A stretch of DNA of 64,000 nucleotides from contig JAQWHM010000002.1 in the NCBI GenBank assembly GCA_029249345.1, positions 1 through 64,000 of the forward strand. The letters run 5' to 3'. The DNA comes from UBA10348 sp002469915 (GTDB lineage: Bacteria > Bacteroidota > Rhodothermia > Rhodothermales > UBA10348). The number at the start of each line of letters is the position of its first letter. The stretch's first letter is position 1. A program made the translations under genes and the position numbers. Below the pieces are notes generated by a model. The model saw nothing but the letters and a program-made list of their open reading frames with translations. It was not told the DNA's origin and ran no database searches. Below, one piece after another: positions 23,843-33,371 of this stretch.

Positions 23843-23980
23843 GGAATTGGTTCAGGACTTTTAATCGGTATTTTTGTGGGTATTGTCTTTGACAATATTG
23901 CGCTGGGAATCCTGTTTGGATTGTTATTTGGTGGGTTTGTTGACCATCAGCGAAAAAAAGAACCATCTGATTCCGAATGA
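23843..23980 (+). pseudogene. Start-less copy of a small glycine-rich membrane protein
   Basis: The frame encodes GIFVGIVFDNIALGILFGLL and a basic tail (DHQRKKEPSDSE). It matches the intact 48-residue protein at 56473-56619 (VALDNIALGIALGIVFGVLY) along its full length. Just upstream the frame is broken: ATGACGTAAAGGAATT has an ATG in a different frame and an in-frame TGA, as if a base or two were lost. It is therefore probably inactive. Confidence 0.55.
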
Positions 23981-24264
23981 TTGGCGCTTTAGTTCTACAC
24001 CCCGGGATCGGTGAAGTATAGTCTTCGACCAAATGAGACTTTTTGCAAGCCGTAATCGGTTTGGCCTTCCTGTTTCACTCCCTAGTTTATGACAGCTCAA
24101 CACGCTCGTCGTTTTCTACCGCTTGTCCTCAGTGGTACAATCATGGGGGTGTTCGTAGGACCCACTTTCTGACAAACAATGTTGGTCAGCCTGAAGCGCG
24201 TTTGCTCTTACCAAATCGGCTGGCCGACATCTGGCATCCAATAAATAATCCATTTAGAACATCC

Positions 24265-25515
24265 TTGAAACGATCCTATCTGCTTTTACTTGCCTTGGTC
24301 CTCACCCTTCCTGTGAAAGGACAAAGCAGTATTCTTGCTGATGAGCAGGTTCGTACTGCGCTTGCGGGCATCGAGACGAATTACGCTCAGTATGTAGATC
24401 TCCAGATCACGATATCTGAAATTCCTGCTCCGCCTTTTGGTGAGCATGAGAGAGCCGTCTTCATGCGCGATCAATTTCGGTCTAGAGGTATCACGAGTGC
24501 TCATATCGATTCTGAGGGAAATGTTATTGCTCTGCGTCCGGGATCAATCGATAGAACATTGGTTGTGAGCGCCCATCTCGATACTGTTTGGCCCTTAGAA
24601 GACGATGTCACGGTCAAAAGAGATGGGGCAAGATTGATGGGTCTTGGGATATCTGACGATGCAGCGGGCTTGGTGTCCTTATTAGGCCTGCTGGATGCCT
24701 TAGAAGCGGGTGATTTCAATACGGAGAGCCATATCCTCTTTGTTGCAACAGTCGGAGAGGAAGGGATTGGAGATTTACGCGGCGTCAAGTATCTGTTTCG
24801 CGAAGGCTCTTATGCAAACAAAATAGATGCATTCATTTCTGTTGACGGCGCCGGAGGCGATCGAGTCGTCAATGGAGCAACAGCAAGTAAGCGCTACAAG
24901 ATCACAGTGATTGGCCCGGGTGGCCATAGCTCAGGAGCATTTGGCATCGTGAATCCCGCTCATGCGCTTGGAAACATCATATCCCATTTTGCCGCAACAG
25001 CTGTCCCCGTTGAGCCTAAAACGACGTATAGTATTGGTCGGATAGGCGGCGGTATTTCGGTGAATACCATACCAGACAGCGTTTGGATGGAGGTGGATAT
25101 GCGTTCCAAAGAGGTTGCGACCCTAGCTGAGTTGGAAAAAACCTTCCTGAGCGCAGTAGATATGGGTGTAAATCAGGAAAATGTCTTCCGCTCGGCTTCC
25201 GGGACACAACTTGAAGTGGATAAAAAGGTGATCGGTGATCGTCCGACCGGAACGACTTCAGAAGAATCTGCCATTTACCGTGCCGGATTTCAATCGTCAG
25301 TTTTGGTCGGCGGCGAACCCTTTTCTGGAACATCAAGCACGGACTCTAACATTCCGATGAGCCTGGGCATACCAGCCGTGACCATAAGCGCAGGAGGCCT
25401 TGGTGGTGGCGCGCACAATGTGGATGAATGGTACGATTCGACCGACGCGCACATAGGCCTGCAACGCCTGCTGCTGATGGTTTTACTCTTTGATCAGTAT
25501 TCCTCTGTGGAATAG
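24265..25515 (+). CDS. Exported M20 family metallopeptidase
   Basis: The frame has no ATG before the catalytic domain. A TTG at 24265 gives a clean signal peptide (RSYLLLLALVLTLPVKGQ) and is chosen; the frame upstream to 24043 is unlike protein. Metal and catalytic residues of the M20 family are in SAHLDTVW, GISDDAAG, TVGEEGIGD, SVDGAGGD and the late GGGAHNVDEWY. The middle lid/dimerisation domain is present (GPGGHSSGAFG). About 416 residues, normal length. It would hydrolyse peptides or acylated amino acids outside the cytoplasm. Confidence 0.85.
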   Translation: MKRSYLLLLALVLTLPVKGQSSILADEQVRTALAGIETNYAQYVDLQITISEIPAPPFGEHERAVFMRDQFRSRGITSAHIDSEGNVIALRPGSIDRTLVVSAHLDTVWPLEDDVTVKRDGARLMGLGISDDAAGLVSLLGLLDALEAGDFNTESHILFVATVGEEGIGDLRGVKYLFREGSYANKIDAFISVDGAGGDRVVNGATASKRYKITVIGPGGHSSGAFGIVNPAHALGNIISHFAATAVPVEPKTTYSIGRIGGGISVNTIPDSVWMEVDMRSKEVATLAELEKTFLSAVDMGVNQENVFRSASGTQLEVDKKVIGDRPTGTTSEESAIYRAGFQSSVLVGGEPFSGTSSTDSNIPMSLGIPAVTISAGGLGGGAHNVDEWYDSTDAHIGLQRLLLMVLLFDQYSSVE

Positions 25516-25619
25516 CCGGGCGTTCACGTGTCCCACAAAACTCCTATTTTCTGTTATCATACCGAATACTCGCCGAACAACAGCGAGCCGCAGAAAACTG
25601 GCATTTACACCCATTTAAC

Positions 25620-26042
25620 GTGAATCAATCCCTTATCCATGTCGCCCTTGTTGTAGATGATTACGACGAAGCGATTGCATTTTTTACTCAGACGCTGAGC
25701 TTTGAACTAGTAGAAGACACGTATCTCGAAGATCAGGGTAAGCGATGGGTAATTGTAGCTCCGCCGGGTTCGAAAGGAGCTACTTTGCTGCTAGCAAAAG
25801 CTTCAACGCAGGAGCAACGTTCAAGGGTCGGAAATCAAACAGGGGGTAGGGTGTTCTTATTCTTGCACACGGATGATTGCCGGCGAGATTACTCAACAAT
25901 GAAAGCTAAAGGGGTCTCATTTGTGAGAGAACCTACCGAGTTTGATTATGGAACAGTTGCTGTTTTTGAAGACCTCTATGGAAATAAGTGGGATTTGGTT
26001 CAATCGAATGAGAACCACTCTATGCACGGCAAAGGTATTTAA
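25620..26042 (+). CDS. VOC (glyoxalase/bleomycin resistance) superfamily protein
   Basis: A GTG-started 140-residue protein with one VOC module: SLIHVALVVDDYDEAIAFF at the N-terminus (metal-binding His) and TVAVFEDLYGNKWDLVQ near the end (metal-binding Glu position). Single-domain VOC proteins are enzymes or antibiotic-binding proteins and are common cargo of integron cassettes. Weak attC-like sequence occurs before (25545-25591) and after (26036 onward, with ATTTAAC as left core) the gene. Confidence 0.85.
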   Translation: MNQSLIHVALVVDDYDEAIAFFTQTLSFELVEDTYLEDQGKRWVIVAPPGSKGATLLLAKASTQEQRSRVGNQTGGRVFLFLHTDDCRRDYSTMKAKGVSFVREPTEFDYGTVAVFEDLYGNKWDLVQSNENHSMHGKGI

Positions 26043-26195
26043 CGAGCGCTTCCTTCGGGCTCCAACAATCGGCTAAAGGCGGTAGAACTGCTCGCTTTGG
26101 CACAGCGATCCCATGCGAAACATAGATCTGCCGGCTTTCATATTATTGAGCCTTGATGCGTTCTACTTTCCTGAATCTCAATTCTCCTTTCGTCC

Positions 26196-26693
26196 ATGGA
26201 CTCTCCTACAAGAATTACGTCTTATCAGGATAAATTTGCTTCGGATTTTGCTCGTCTTAACCGTGAATGGTTGGATGCCCATGATCTTTATGAAGAGGAA
26301 GACGGAGTTCATTTGTACACGCCAAATGAATCCATTTTAAGCTCTGGAGGGATGATTTTTGTTGCCTTGCAAGGGGAACGAGTAGTTGGAACGTGTGCCC
26401 TTGTTAAGATATCGCAAGTTGAGTTTGAGCTCATCAAGTTAGCTGTCGACCCCAAGGTGCGTGGCCAAGGTCTAGGCCGCAGATTGACTGAACACGCGAT
26501 TCGGCAAGCGCAACGGTTGGGCGCTACGAAAGTGTCGTTGCTGTCTAGCACGAAGCTTACTGCAGCCGTTAAACTGTACCAATCCATGGGATTTGTTGAA
26601 AAGTCACTTCCCGAAAGCCAGCCGTATTTGACCGCTGATCTGTATATGGAACTGGACCTTGCTATACCGTACTTAGCTAAGCCGGTAGTGTAA
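26196..26693 (+). CDS. GNAT family N-acetyltransferase
   Basis: A 165-residue acetyltransferase. Motif A, which binds acetyl-CoA, is VDPKVRGQGLGRRLTEHAI at about residues 86-104, preceded by the GTCALVKI and FELIKLAV strands and followed by LLSSTKLTAAVKLYQSMGF (motif B). The substrate cannot be predicted. The ATG is preceded by about 150 bp without a gene after the VOC gene. Confidence 0.88.
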   Translation: MDSPTRITSYQDKFASDFARLNREWLDAHDLYEEEDGVHLYTPNESILSSGGMIFVALQGERVVGTCALVKISQVEFELIKLAVDPKVRGQGLGRRLTEHAIRQAQRLGATKVSLLSSTKLTAAVKLYQSMGFVEKSLPESQPYLTADLYMELDLAIPYLAKPVV

Positions 26694-26810
26694 GACTATA
26701 ATTGATCTAAATAAGTGCTTAGAAACAGGAATTCTATCTATTCAGCGGTTGCTTGCCTAATCCTACAGGCCTGCTAGCGGCCTTTACACTGTCTCCAACG
26801 ATTGAACACG

Positions 26811-27574
26811 ATGAAAAAGCTCTCCCCTCTATTCTTAGCTCTTTTTCTTACCTCTTGTACGAACAATTCTGAATCCTCTCATTCTGAATCCTCTCATTCG
26901 GAGTCGCCTCACTGGTCGTACGCAGGAGCTACGGGACCGGAATACTGGGCTTCATTAAATGCCGATTATCAGCTATGTGGAGATGGTATGGCCCAATCTC
27001 CTATAAACTATCTGCATTCACCGAGGCAGATCTAAGCCCTCTTGAAATTGCCTATGTCGATGGTGGATCTTCCATTGTGAACAAGGGCCATACGGTTCAA
27101 GTCAATGTTGACGCTGGGAGTATGCTCAGTGTAGACAATCAATCATTTGAACTTCTGCAGTTTCATTTTCACTCTCCGAGTGAGAACACGATTGAAGGGG
27201 AGTCCTTTCCGATGGAAATGCACTTGGTCCATGCAAATGAAGAGGGTAAGCTTACTGTACTGGCCGTACTTTTTGAGTTGGGAGCAGAAAATAGTGCCCT
27301 TGAGTCCATTTGGGGCCGTGAGCTAGATACCGTGGAAGAAGCTTCTGCAATCGAGCCCTTGTTTAATGTTGAATCTTTGCTTCCCGCTGATCGTCAGTAT
27401 TATCGATTCGATGGTTCGCTCACCACTCCACCGTGTAGCGAGGGAGTAACGTGGTTGGTTTTGGCGGAGCAGGTTTCAGTAACACAGGATCAAGTTGATT
27501 GGTTTTACGACTTGATGGGTGAATCAACGAACAGGCCCGTGCAGATGATTAATGATAGACTGATCTACAACTAG
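26811..27574 (+). pseudogene. Alpha-carbonic anhydrase, broken by a single-base frameshift
   Basis: Frame 1 (ATG 26811) gives a lipoprotein signal (LFLALFLTSCT), a Ser/His repeat and the enzyme start HWSYAGATGPEYWASL...CGDGMAQSPIN. After AAC 27006-27008 homology continues in the next frame as LSAFTEADLSPLEIAY. Restoring one C at 27008/27009 joins the two exactly. The second part retains zinc ligands in FHFHSPSE and MHLVHA and the GSLTTPPCSEGV motif. All later motifs are intact, so the lesion is recent or a sequencing error. If corrected the product is a surface-anchored carbonic anhydrase of about 254 residues. Confidence 0.85.
26866..26910 (+). repeat. Three 15-bp tandem units in the carbonic anhydrase linker
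   Basis: Units at 26866-26880 and 26881-26895 are identical (ATTCTGAATCCTCTC); the third is diverged (ATTCGGAGTCGCCTC). They encode SESSHSESSHSESPH between lipobox and enzyme domain, a flexible and possibly metal-collecting linker. Confidence 0.85.
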
Positions 27575-27613
27575 TAAGCAAGACAGCTACTCGTCGTTAG
27601 GTACTTCTCGGTC

Positions 27614-29209
27614 CTAATTGGAGGGTCCTTTCGAGCACGGTGGTGGCGAATCACCTGATGATGTGTTAAGCGTTTTTGCTAGCCATGCATCGCGTTGCTT
27701 TAGGATTTCTGCACGTTCTTCCGGGGACTTTCGGCGCAGATTGGCTACCTGGAATCCCATGCGACGGTTGGCCGCAAGAAGGTCTTCGTGTTCCATGAGG
27801 TAGGACCAATACAACGTGGTAACGGGGCAGGCATCGTCTCCGGTTGCTTTTGATGGTTGGAAACGGCACCCTGAGCAGTAGTTACTCATGCGATCCACGT
27901 ATCGACCCGAGGCGATATATGGTTTGGTAGCAACCACGCCACCGTCTGCAAATTGGCTCATTCCGATGGTATTCGGCAACGTGACCCAATCATATGAATC
28001 AACAAATAATCCCATGTACCATTCGTGGATTGCCCATGGCTGCGTACCTGCAACCAGCGCATATAACCCGGTAACCATGAGACGCTGAATGTGATGAGCG
28101 TACCCATGTTCAAGAACCTGTTTAACCACCTGGCGAACACACTGCATATCGGTTTCTGCCGTCCAATAGAAGTCGGGAAGTGGATGCTCTGCATGCATAG
28201 CATTTCGAAGCCCGTATTCGGGTCCTTCCAGCCAGTAGACTCCTCTGATGAACTCACGCCAGCCTAGGATTTGTCGAATGAAGCCCTCTACGGCGTTTAT
28301 GGGGGCATCTCCACGCTTCCAGGCTGCTTCAGCGGCCTCAATCGCCACACGCGGATCAATCAGTTGGAGGTTCATCGCGGGTGACAAAAGCGCATGGAAA
28401 AGCCATGGCTCGTCTGTCCACATTGCATCCTGTCGGAGACCAAAGTTTGGAAGGAGATGGGAAATAAAATGATCGAGTACCTGTTGCGCTTGGTCTGGCG
28501 TGACGGCCCATCCAAATGATTCGGATGATCCGGGCAGATTGGGAATACTTTCTCTGATGTCACGAATGGTCTGGCGCGTGATTTCATCCGGCTCGAATCG
28601 TAGTGGATCTGGGACTAGGCCGGGCCCTGCTTTTCCAAAGGTCCCTCGGTTGTCCGCGTCATAGTTCCAGGTACCACCTGCTGGTCCATTTCCTTCCATA
28701 AGCCAACCGGTATCCTTGCGCATCTTCCGGTAAAAATGCTCCATAACAAGCGTTTTACGTCCAGAAGCCCAAGATGAAAAGGAATCTGGTGAACTTAGGA
28801 AATGATCATCTTCCAGAAATTCTAGAGGGGTAGTAGTGACCTTAGAGACCTGCTCAAAGGCCTCAATCAGGTCATATCTATTGGGTCTGATCATCCGGAT
28901 TGCTTGCGGGCGATACAGTTCGACGGCCTGAAGCAAGATGTCGCCAAGTGCATCCGCACCTCCCTTCGTGACGGGATGATAGCCGAGCCTGAACCCGCCA
29001 TTCCGGAGCGACTCTGCCAGGTGGCGCATGGCCGAAAAAATGAGCGACAGCCGTTGGATATGGAATGAAAACCGAGTGGCTTCCGATCTGGACTCTCCCA
29101 TCACGATGACGTCTTCAATCGCATCGGCTTCACGCAGCGCCGCGCCATTCGGATTAAGCTGATCCGGGCAGATGAAGATCAAATTGCGCGTTTGGGGAAG
29201 CGTAGTCAT
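27614..29209 (-). CDS. FeS-type bacterial cryptochrome/photolyase (PhrB family)
   Basis: The ATG at 29209 starts MTTLPQTRNLIFICPDQLNP, the usual front of this family; a TTG at 29224 is less likely. The protein of 531 residues has an N-terminal alpha/beta domain and a C-terminal FAD-binding helical domain. Cysteines in the late NYCSGCRF and DDACPVTTLYW motifs plus one near MQCVRQ match the four [4Fe-4S] ligands of the prokaryotic (6-4) photolyases. It should repair UV lesions with light. It lies apart from the mutasome operon. Confidence 0.92.
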   Translation of the reverse strand: MTTLPQTRNLIFICPDQLNPNGAALREADAIEDVIVMGESRSEATRFSFHIQRLSLIFSAMRHLAESLRNGGFRLGYHPVTKGGADALGDILLQAVELYRPQAIRMIRPNRYDLIEAFEQVSKVTTTPLEFLEDDHFLSSPDSFSSWASGRKTLVMEHFYRKMRKDTGWLMEGNGPAGGTWNYDADNRGTFGKAGPGLVPDPLRFEPDEITRQTIRDIRESIPNLPGSSESFGWAVTPDQAQQVLDHFISHLLPNFGLRQDAMWTDEPWLFHALLSPAMNLQLIDPRVAIEAAEAAWKRGDAPINAVEGFIRQILGWREFIRGVYWLEGPEYGLRNAMHAEHPLPDFYWTAETDMQCVRQVVKQVLEHGYAHHIQRLMVTGLYALVAGTQPWAIHEWYMGLFVDSYDWVTLPNTIGMSQFADGGVVATKPYIASGRYVDRMSNYCSGCRFQPSKATGDDACPVTTLYWSYLMEHEDLLAANRRMGFQVANLRRKSPEERAEILKQRDAWLAKTLNTSSGDSPPPCSKGPSN

Positions 29210-29512
29210 CGACCTAAAAGGCAAATGGAAAAAGGGAGAGTCGCTAGGAGTGGGCTACCTGTCGCACGGCTGAGTGTCTGCTGGGGAAACTCTTTAATAA
29301 AAATGCGAGCAAAAAACCGATGTCCGGACTCTGGAAGTTTGATCGATAAAGAAGCGAGATCATACGACACCATGACAATAAAAAAGGTCCCATCAATTAC
29401 CTTATTGATCGAGACTCGGCTCGGTATTGATTTCGCACGGGTGCTGTGGTGATTTTAAGTCGGTGGTCGTGTTGTTTTTAACTCAGACGGATGCATATCC
29501 AAGCGCAAGTGA
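29210..29512. other. Divergent intergenic region
   Basis: About 300 bp between the minus-strand photolyase and the plus-strand flavoprotein. It must contain both promoters. I see no gene, repeat or confident promoter in it. Confidence 0.3.
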
Positions 29513-30748
29513 ATGGAGAATCTAGAACAGTGTGATATAGGTATTGTGGGAGCTGGAGCGGCAGGCTTAATGGCTGCTATTTGGGCCGGAAGGACCCATC
29601 CTGGTCGATCCATTGTTTTGTTGGATGGCGCAAAAAAGTTGGGTGCTAAGATTCTCGTCGCCGGTGGTGGGCGCTGTAATGTCACGCATTACAAAGTAGA
29701 TTCGAAACGGTATGCCGGATCCTCGAGCTCAGCAATCGCAAAGGTGCTGAGGCAATTCGATGTCTCGGAAACTGAGCAGTTTTTTAAAGAGCTAGGTGTG
29801 ACGCTCAAGCGCGAAGAAACGGGCAAGTTATTTCCTACTACCGACCGCTCTAAGGATGTCTTAAATGCCTTGTTGAGGGCTGCTGAAAAGGTAAATATTA
29901 CGATCCGGTACCCACGTCGAGTTAATGATGTGGGGCGTACATCAGCTGGTTTTTTTGTGAGTGGAGAGTGGGGGCGATTAGAATGTGAGCAGCTTGTTCT
30001 TGCAACGGGTGGTAAAAGCCTCCCGAAGTCCGGTTCGGACGGAAAGGGGTTCGATTTCGTACGCACCTTTGGTCATGAGGTCACAAGGACGTTTCCGGCC
30101 CTTGTCCCCCTGAACTTGCAAAAGCATGATCTGATTTGCCAGTTGAGTGGGATCACGCTTCCAACGACGATACGGCTGCATTCCAACACCGGAAAGCGCA
30201 TTATTGAGTTCACGAATTCAACGCTCTGCACCCATTTTGGTCTGTCTGGGCCATCCGTCTTAGATATTAGTCGCTACTTTTTGGATCTAAAATCTAGCGA
30301 TCCAGAAGCATACCTATCCATTAATTGGCTCCCAGGTACCTCTCAGAACGACCTTGAGGAAGATATACGCTCTTTGGAGCATCGCTCCGTTCGTAAGTAC
30401 GTACAGCGTAGTGCACTACCAGAACGATTGGTAAAGATGCTTTTTACCTATTGCGAGATTGATTTCGATGTTCTCGGTGATCAGCTTCAGCGAGGTCAAC
30501 GTCGACGTCTTGTACAAGCTATAACTGAAATGCGCCTCAAGATAACAGGGAATAGAGGTTATACCTTTGCGGAGGTAACGGCTGGAGGGGTGCCCTTGAG
30601 CGAATTGTTCCTCCAGCGTATGGAATCTCGGACGTGTCCGGGCCTCTATTTGTGTGGCGAACTATGTGATGTGGATGGACCCATTGGCGGATTTAATTTT
30701 CAATGGGCGTGGGCCAGCGGTTATGTGGTTGGGACCTCGCTGCGGTAG
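29513..30748 (+). CDS. HI0933/YhiN-family flavoprotein (BaiN-like)
   Basis: A 411-residue FAD-binding protein. The dinucleotide motif is IGIVGAGAAGLMAA at residues 8-21, followed by the family signature GAKILVAGGGRCNVTH; the end has LYLCGELCDVDGPIGGFNFQ. These are diagnostic of the HI0933 family, whose members reduce unsaturated substrates or act on RNA bases in some species; the reaction here is unknown. Cytosolic, no signal peptide. Confidence 0.9.
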   Translation: MENLEQCDIGIVGAGAAGLMAAIWAGRTHPGRSIVLLDGAKKLGAKILVAGGGRCNVTHYKVDSKRYAGSSSSAIAKVLRQFDVSETEQFFKELGVTLKREETGKLFPTTDRSKDVLNALLRAAEKVNITIRYPRRVNDVGRTSAGFFVSGEWGRLECEQLVLATGGKSLPKSGSDGKGFDFVRTFGHEVTRTFPALVPLNLQKHDLICQLSGITLPTTIRLHSNTGKRIIEFTNSTLCTHFGLSGPSVLDISRYFLDLKSSDPEAYLSINWLPGTSQNDLEEDIRSLEHRSVRKYVQRSALPERLVKMLFTYCEIDFDVLGDQLQRGQRRRLVQAITEMRLKITGNRGYTFAEVTAGGVPLSELFLQRMESRTCPGLYLCGELCDVDGPIGGFNFQWAWASGYVVGTSLR

Positions 30749-30921
30749 GCTCCTGCAAGACGAACAAGCGCCATAAGATCATTCAAATGCCGTGATTGAC
30801 GCCATAATCATATAGCTGTGGCAAAAACTTGCGATCTGGGTAGACAATAGTGTAGATTTTGCGAAGGTCTATCGTTTCTGAGTGACCTCGAACCACCCCA
30901 TATCATCCATCCAGAATTGAC

Positions 30922-32136
30922 ATGAATACTGAGCGGCGACTTTTTTACGGCAGCTGTTTCGCGCTTATCACCACAGCACTTTCGTTCAGCATCAGGGCGG
31001 GCATCCTGGGTCAATTAGGTACGGAATTGAGTTTTAGTGCTGCGGAGCTGGGCTGGATCAATTCGATGTGGTTTCTGGGTTTCCCGATATCCATGGTAAT
31101 TGGAGGATTGGTGTACCACACAGTAGGTCCTCAGAAAATTATGCAGTTCGCGTTTTTTGCGCATGCCGTAGGAATCGTAATGACCATCTATTCGGGCAGT
31201 TTCACAGGTTTACTGATATCAACTTTGTTGATCGGACTCGGTAATGGATGCACGGAAGCCGCCTGTAATCCCATGATTGCCGACACCTACGAAGGGGTCA
31301 CGATGAGCAAGATGATGAATCGCTTTCATATGTGGTTTCCGGGTGGCATTGTAATTGGGAGTCTTGTCTCCAAGTTTATGACGGATGCCAGCTTCAGTTG
31401 GGAGGCGCAGATATGGGTCATCATGATCCCTACGCTTATTTACGCCTGGCTCTTCTGGGGTCAAAAATTCCCCGAAGCGAAAGAGGAAGAGTCTACTCAG
31501 GTCTCGAAAAATATCCAGGCCATGCTTTCTCCCTTATTCCTATTCATTTTTGCGTGTATGGCCCTGACGGCTATCACTGAGTTTGGTCCACAGCAATGGG
31601 TCGGCCTGATCCTGTCTAGCAGTGGGGCACAGCCTATGCTCATTCTAGCACTGGTTACGGGGCTCATGGCGGTCGCGCGCTACTTCGGTGGCGACGCAGT
31701 TGGGAAATTCAGTCAGACAGGAGTACTTCTGGGCTCTGCTATCCTGGCTACAATTGGTGTTTTCCTCTTCAGTACACAGACCGGAGCCATGGCCTACGTA
31801 GCTGCGATCGTCTATGCTCTGGGAATCGCCTATTTCTGGCCGAACATGATTGGGTTCGTAGCCGACAAAATTCCTAAAAGTGGTGCCCTTGGAATGTCGA
31901 TTGTGGGAGCTATTGGGATGTTTGCATCCTCAATATTCCAGCCCATAATCGGAGGTTGGATTGATGGAGACCGGGGTGCCGCGGCTGCAGCAGGGCTTAC
32001 TGGAGATGCCTTAGAGCTTGCTGCAGGACAGGCCACATTGGGTACGATGGTTGTCTTCCCGGCCATTCTAGTCGTCTTATTTACGATCCTTCATCTCTGG
32101 GTTCGGAAAAGAGAGGCAGTGGCAGTAGCAGTTTAG
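30922..32136 (+). CDS. Major facilitator superfamily transporter
   Basis: A 404-residue protein with about 12 hydrophobic helices and no signal peptide. Features include SFSAAELGWINSMWFLGFPI in the first loop and second helix, and GLGNGCTEAACNPMIADTY in TM4-5, reminiscent of FucP-like sugar transporters. The tail is basic (VRKREAV). Substrate is not clear; a sugar is my best guess. Confidence 0.82.
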   Translation: MNTERRLFYGSCFALITTALSFSIRAGILGQLGTELSFSAAELGWINSMWFLGFPISMVIGGLVYHTVGPQKIMQFAFFAHAVGIVMTIYSGSFTGLLISTLLIGLGNGCTEAACNPMIADTYEGVTMSKMMNRFHMWFPGGIVIGSLVSKFMTDASFSWEAQIWVIMIPTLIYAWLFWGQKFPEAKEEESTQVSKNIQAMLSPLFLFIFACMALTAITEFGPQQWVGLILSSSGAQPMLILALVTGLMAVARYFGGDAVGKFSQTGVLLGSAILATIGVFLFSTQTGAMAYVAAIVYALGIAYFWPNMIGFVADKIPKSGALGMSIVGAIGMFASSIFQPIIGGWIDGDRGAAAAAGLTGDALELAAGQATLGTMVVFPAILVVLFTILHLWVRKREAVAVAV

Positions 32137-32194
32137 CTTTGTCCGCGGGCGGTTCCGCCGAAGGAGTCAGGCGTTTTTGTATGCAATGTCGGAC

Positions 32195-32214
32195 GCCGCG
32201 CCGAAAGGCGCGGC
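32195..32214. terminator. GC-rich hairpin at convergent gene ends
   Basis: GCCGCGCC-GAAA-GGCGCGGC is a perfect 8-bp stem closed by a GNRA-type tetraloop. It sits between the stop of the MFS gene and the stop of the minus-strand CbiX-like gene, which it touches. No clear T-run follows on either strand, so it may act as a stabilising 3' end rather than a classical terminator. Confidence 0.6.
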
Positions 32215-33080
32215 TAGTCGTGGGACTGATGGTTCATCATTTCGGATTGGATGAGTGTTTCTTTAGTACTCATATACTGAGACCGGATCCAGTCAGTGAC
32301 CCGTTGGTCGGGAAGCAGGCCGAGGCTATCAGCCCGGTAGGAAAGTCCTTCAAAGACATCAGCGTATGGGCCAAATCCAAACAGACGGAAGGGGATGATA
32401 ATCACGGTGCGACCCGCTGTTGATTCAGTACGTACAAATGCTTGTAACTCAAGCTCTGCAGCTTCGCGCTTTCCGGTCCAGTCTTCTCTCAGCGTGGACA
32501 CGTTTACGGAGTGAAAGTCTCCGTCTTTGCGAATGGATTCTGCTAGGTGGTCCATTTTTGATACCCATCGTTTGTTTTCGTCGTCATCACCTGGACCATG
32601 ACCTACAATCAGAATAGATTCTTTTGATGGGTCAATACTAAGACCCAAGGCCCGATCTACAAGAATTCCGGCCATGAGTTGGGCATCTAAGAGACCTCCA
32701 ACGCTAAGGGAAACCGGAACGGACAGATCTAATACTCGCGGTTCATGCATAGTATGTCCAGATGGTGCGTGTGCTTCCAGCTGAAATGAATATGCGGTCT
32801 CCTTAAGAAAGGACTCTCCTGAAACAAAGAGACGAACCACTGCCACGGACTCTGCGCCATGCGATACTAAATCGTCTAGTGCTGTTTGAAGAGTAACGGG
32901 GTTAGCCATTCCAAAAGCGATGGATACCGGCATGTCTGCGCGGAGTGAAGCAACAGATTCCTCAACAGCCCCATTCCATGTTTCCGTTCCCCCGTGTGCC
33001 ATGAGCAGTAGTCCAACTTTGGACTGGGAAGAGGCCGATCCGACTAAAAAACACAATATACCTAACAGGAAAACGCGCAT
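32214..33080 (-). CDS. Exported CbiX/sirohydrochlorin-chelatase-like protein
   Basis: The ATG at 33080 gives a signal peptide (RVFLLGILCFLVGSASSQ), followed by two chelatase half-domains. The first has LLLMAHGGTETWN with the metal/active-site His, the second ILIVGHGPGDDDENKRW. These HG motifs are those of CbiX/SirB chelatases, which insert cobalt or iron into tetrapyrroles in the cytosol. Export is therefore unusual; a role in binding metal or tetrapyrrole outside the membrane is inferred. No cobalamin or sirohaem genes adjoin it. Confidence 0.8.
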   Translation of the reverse strand: MRVFLLGILCFLVGSASSQSKVGLLLMAHGGTETWNGAVEESVASLRADMPVSIAFGMANPVTLQTALDDLVSHGAESVAVVRLFVSGESFLKETAYSFQLEAHAPSGHTMHEPRVLDLSVPVSLSVGGLLDAQLMAGILVDRALGLSIDPSKESILIVGHGPGDDDENKRWVSKMDHLAESIRKDGDFHSVNVSTLREDWTGKREAAELELQAFVRTESTAGRTVIIIPFRLFGFGPYADVFEGLSYRADSLGLLPDQRVTDWIRSQYMSTKETLIQSEMMNHQSHD

Positions 33081-33371
33081 TGGAATCAATAGAAGCTGAT
33101 TAAATCTCTTATTTAGATTCAATCTAAATAAGAAAATGGTCCGTGTAGGTGCGTTTTCTGTTAACAAGTAGAGTTTGTTTAGCTCGATTTATGTCCAGCC
33201 GCTACACGATCAGCTCCTCTTATTGTCATTCCAAAGGACAGAAACAATGCGTTATGGAGGCCAGTGTCAGCAATTTCATCGCTCAAAATCAGGTATCTTA
33301 TAAAAGGCATTCAATCTGCCGCACGCCTTATCTCCTATCGCCTTGTTAACCTGACCTTCGTGGCTGAATCA

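Noticed and set aside
26975..27574. Separate gene for the second part of the carbonic anhydrase
   Set aside because: The frame begins within the coding sequence of the first part and only makes sense as its continuation after a one-base shift.
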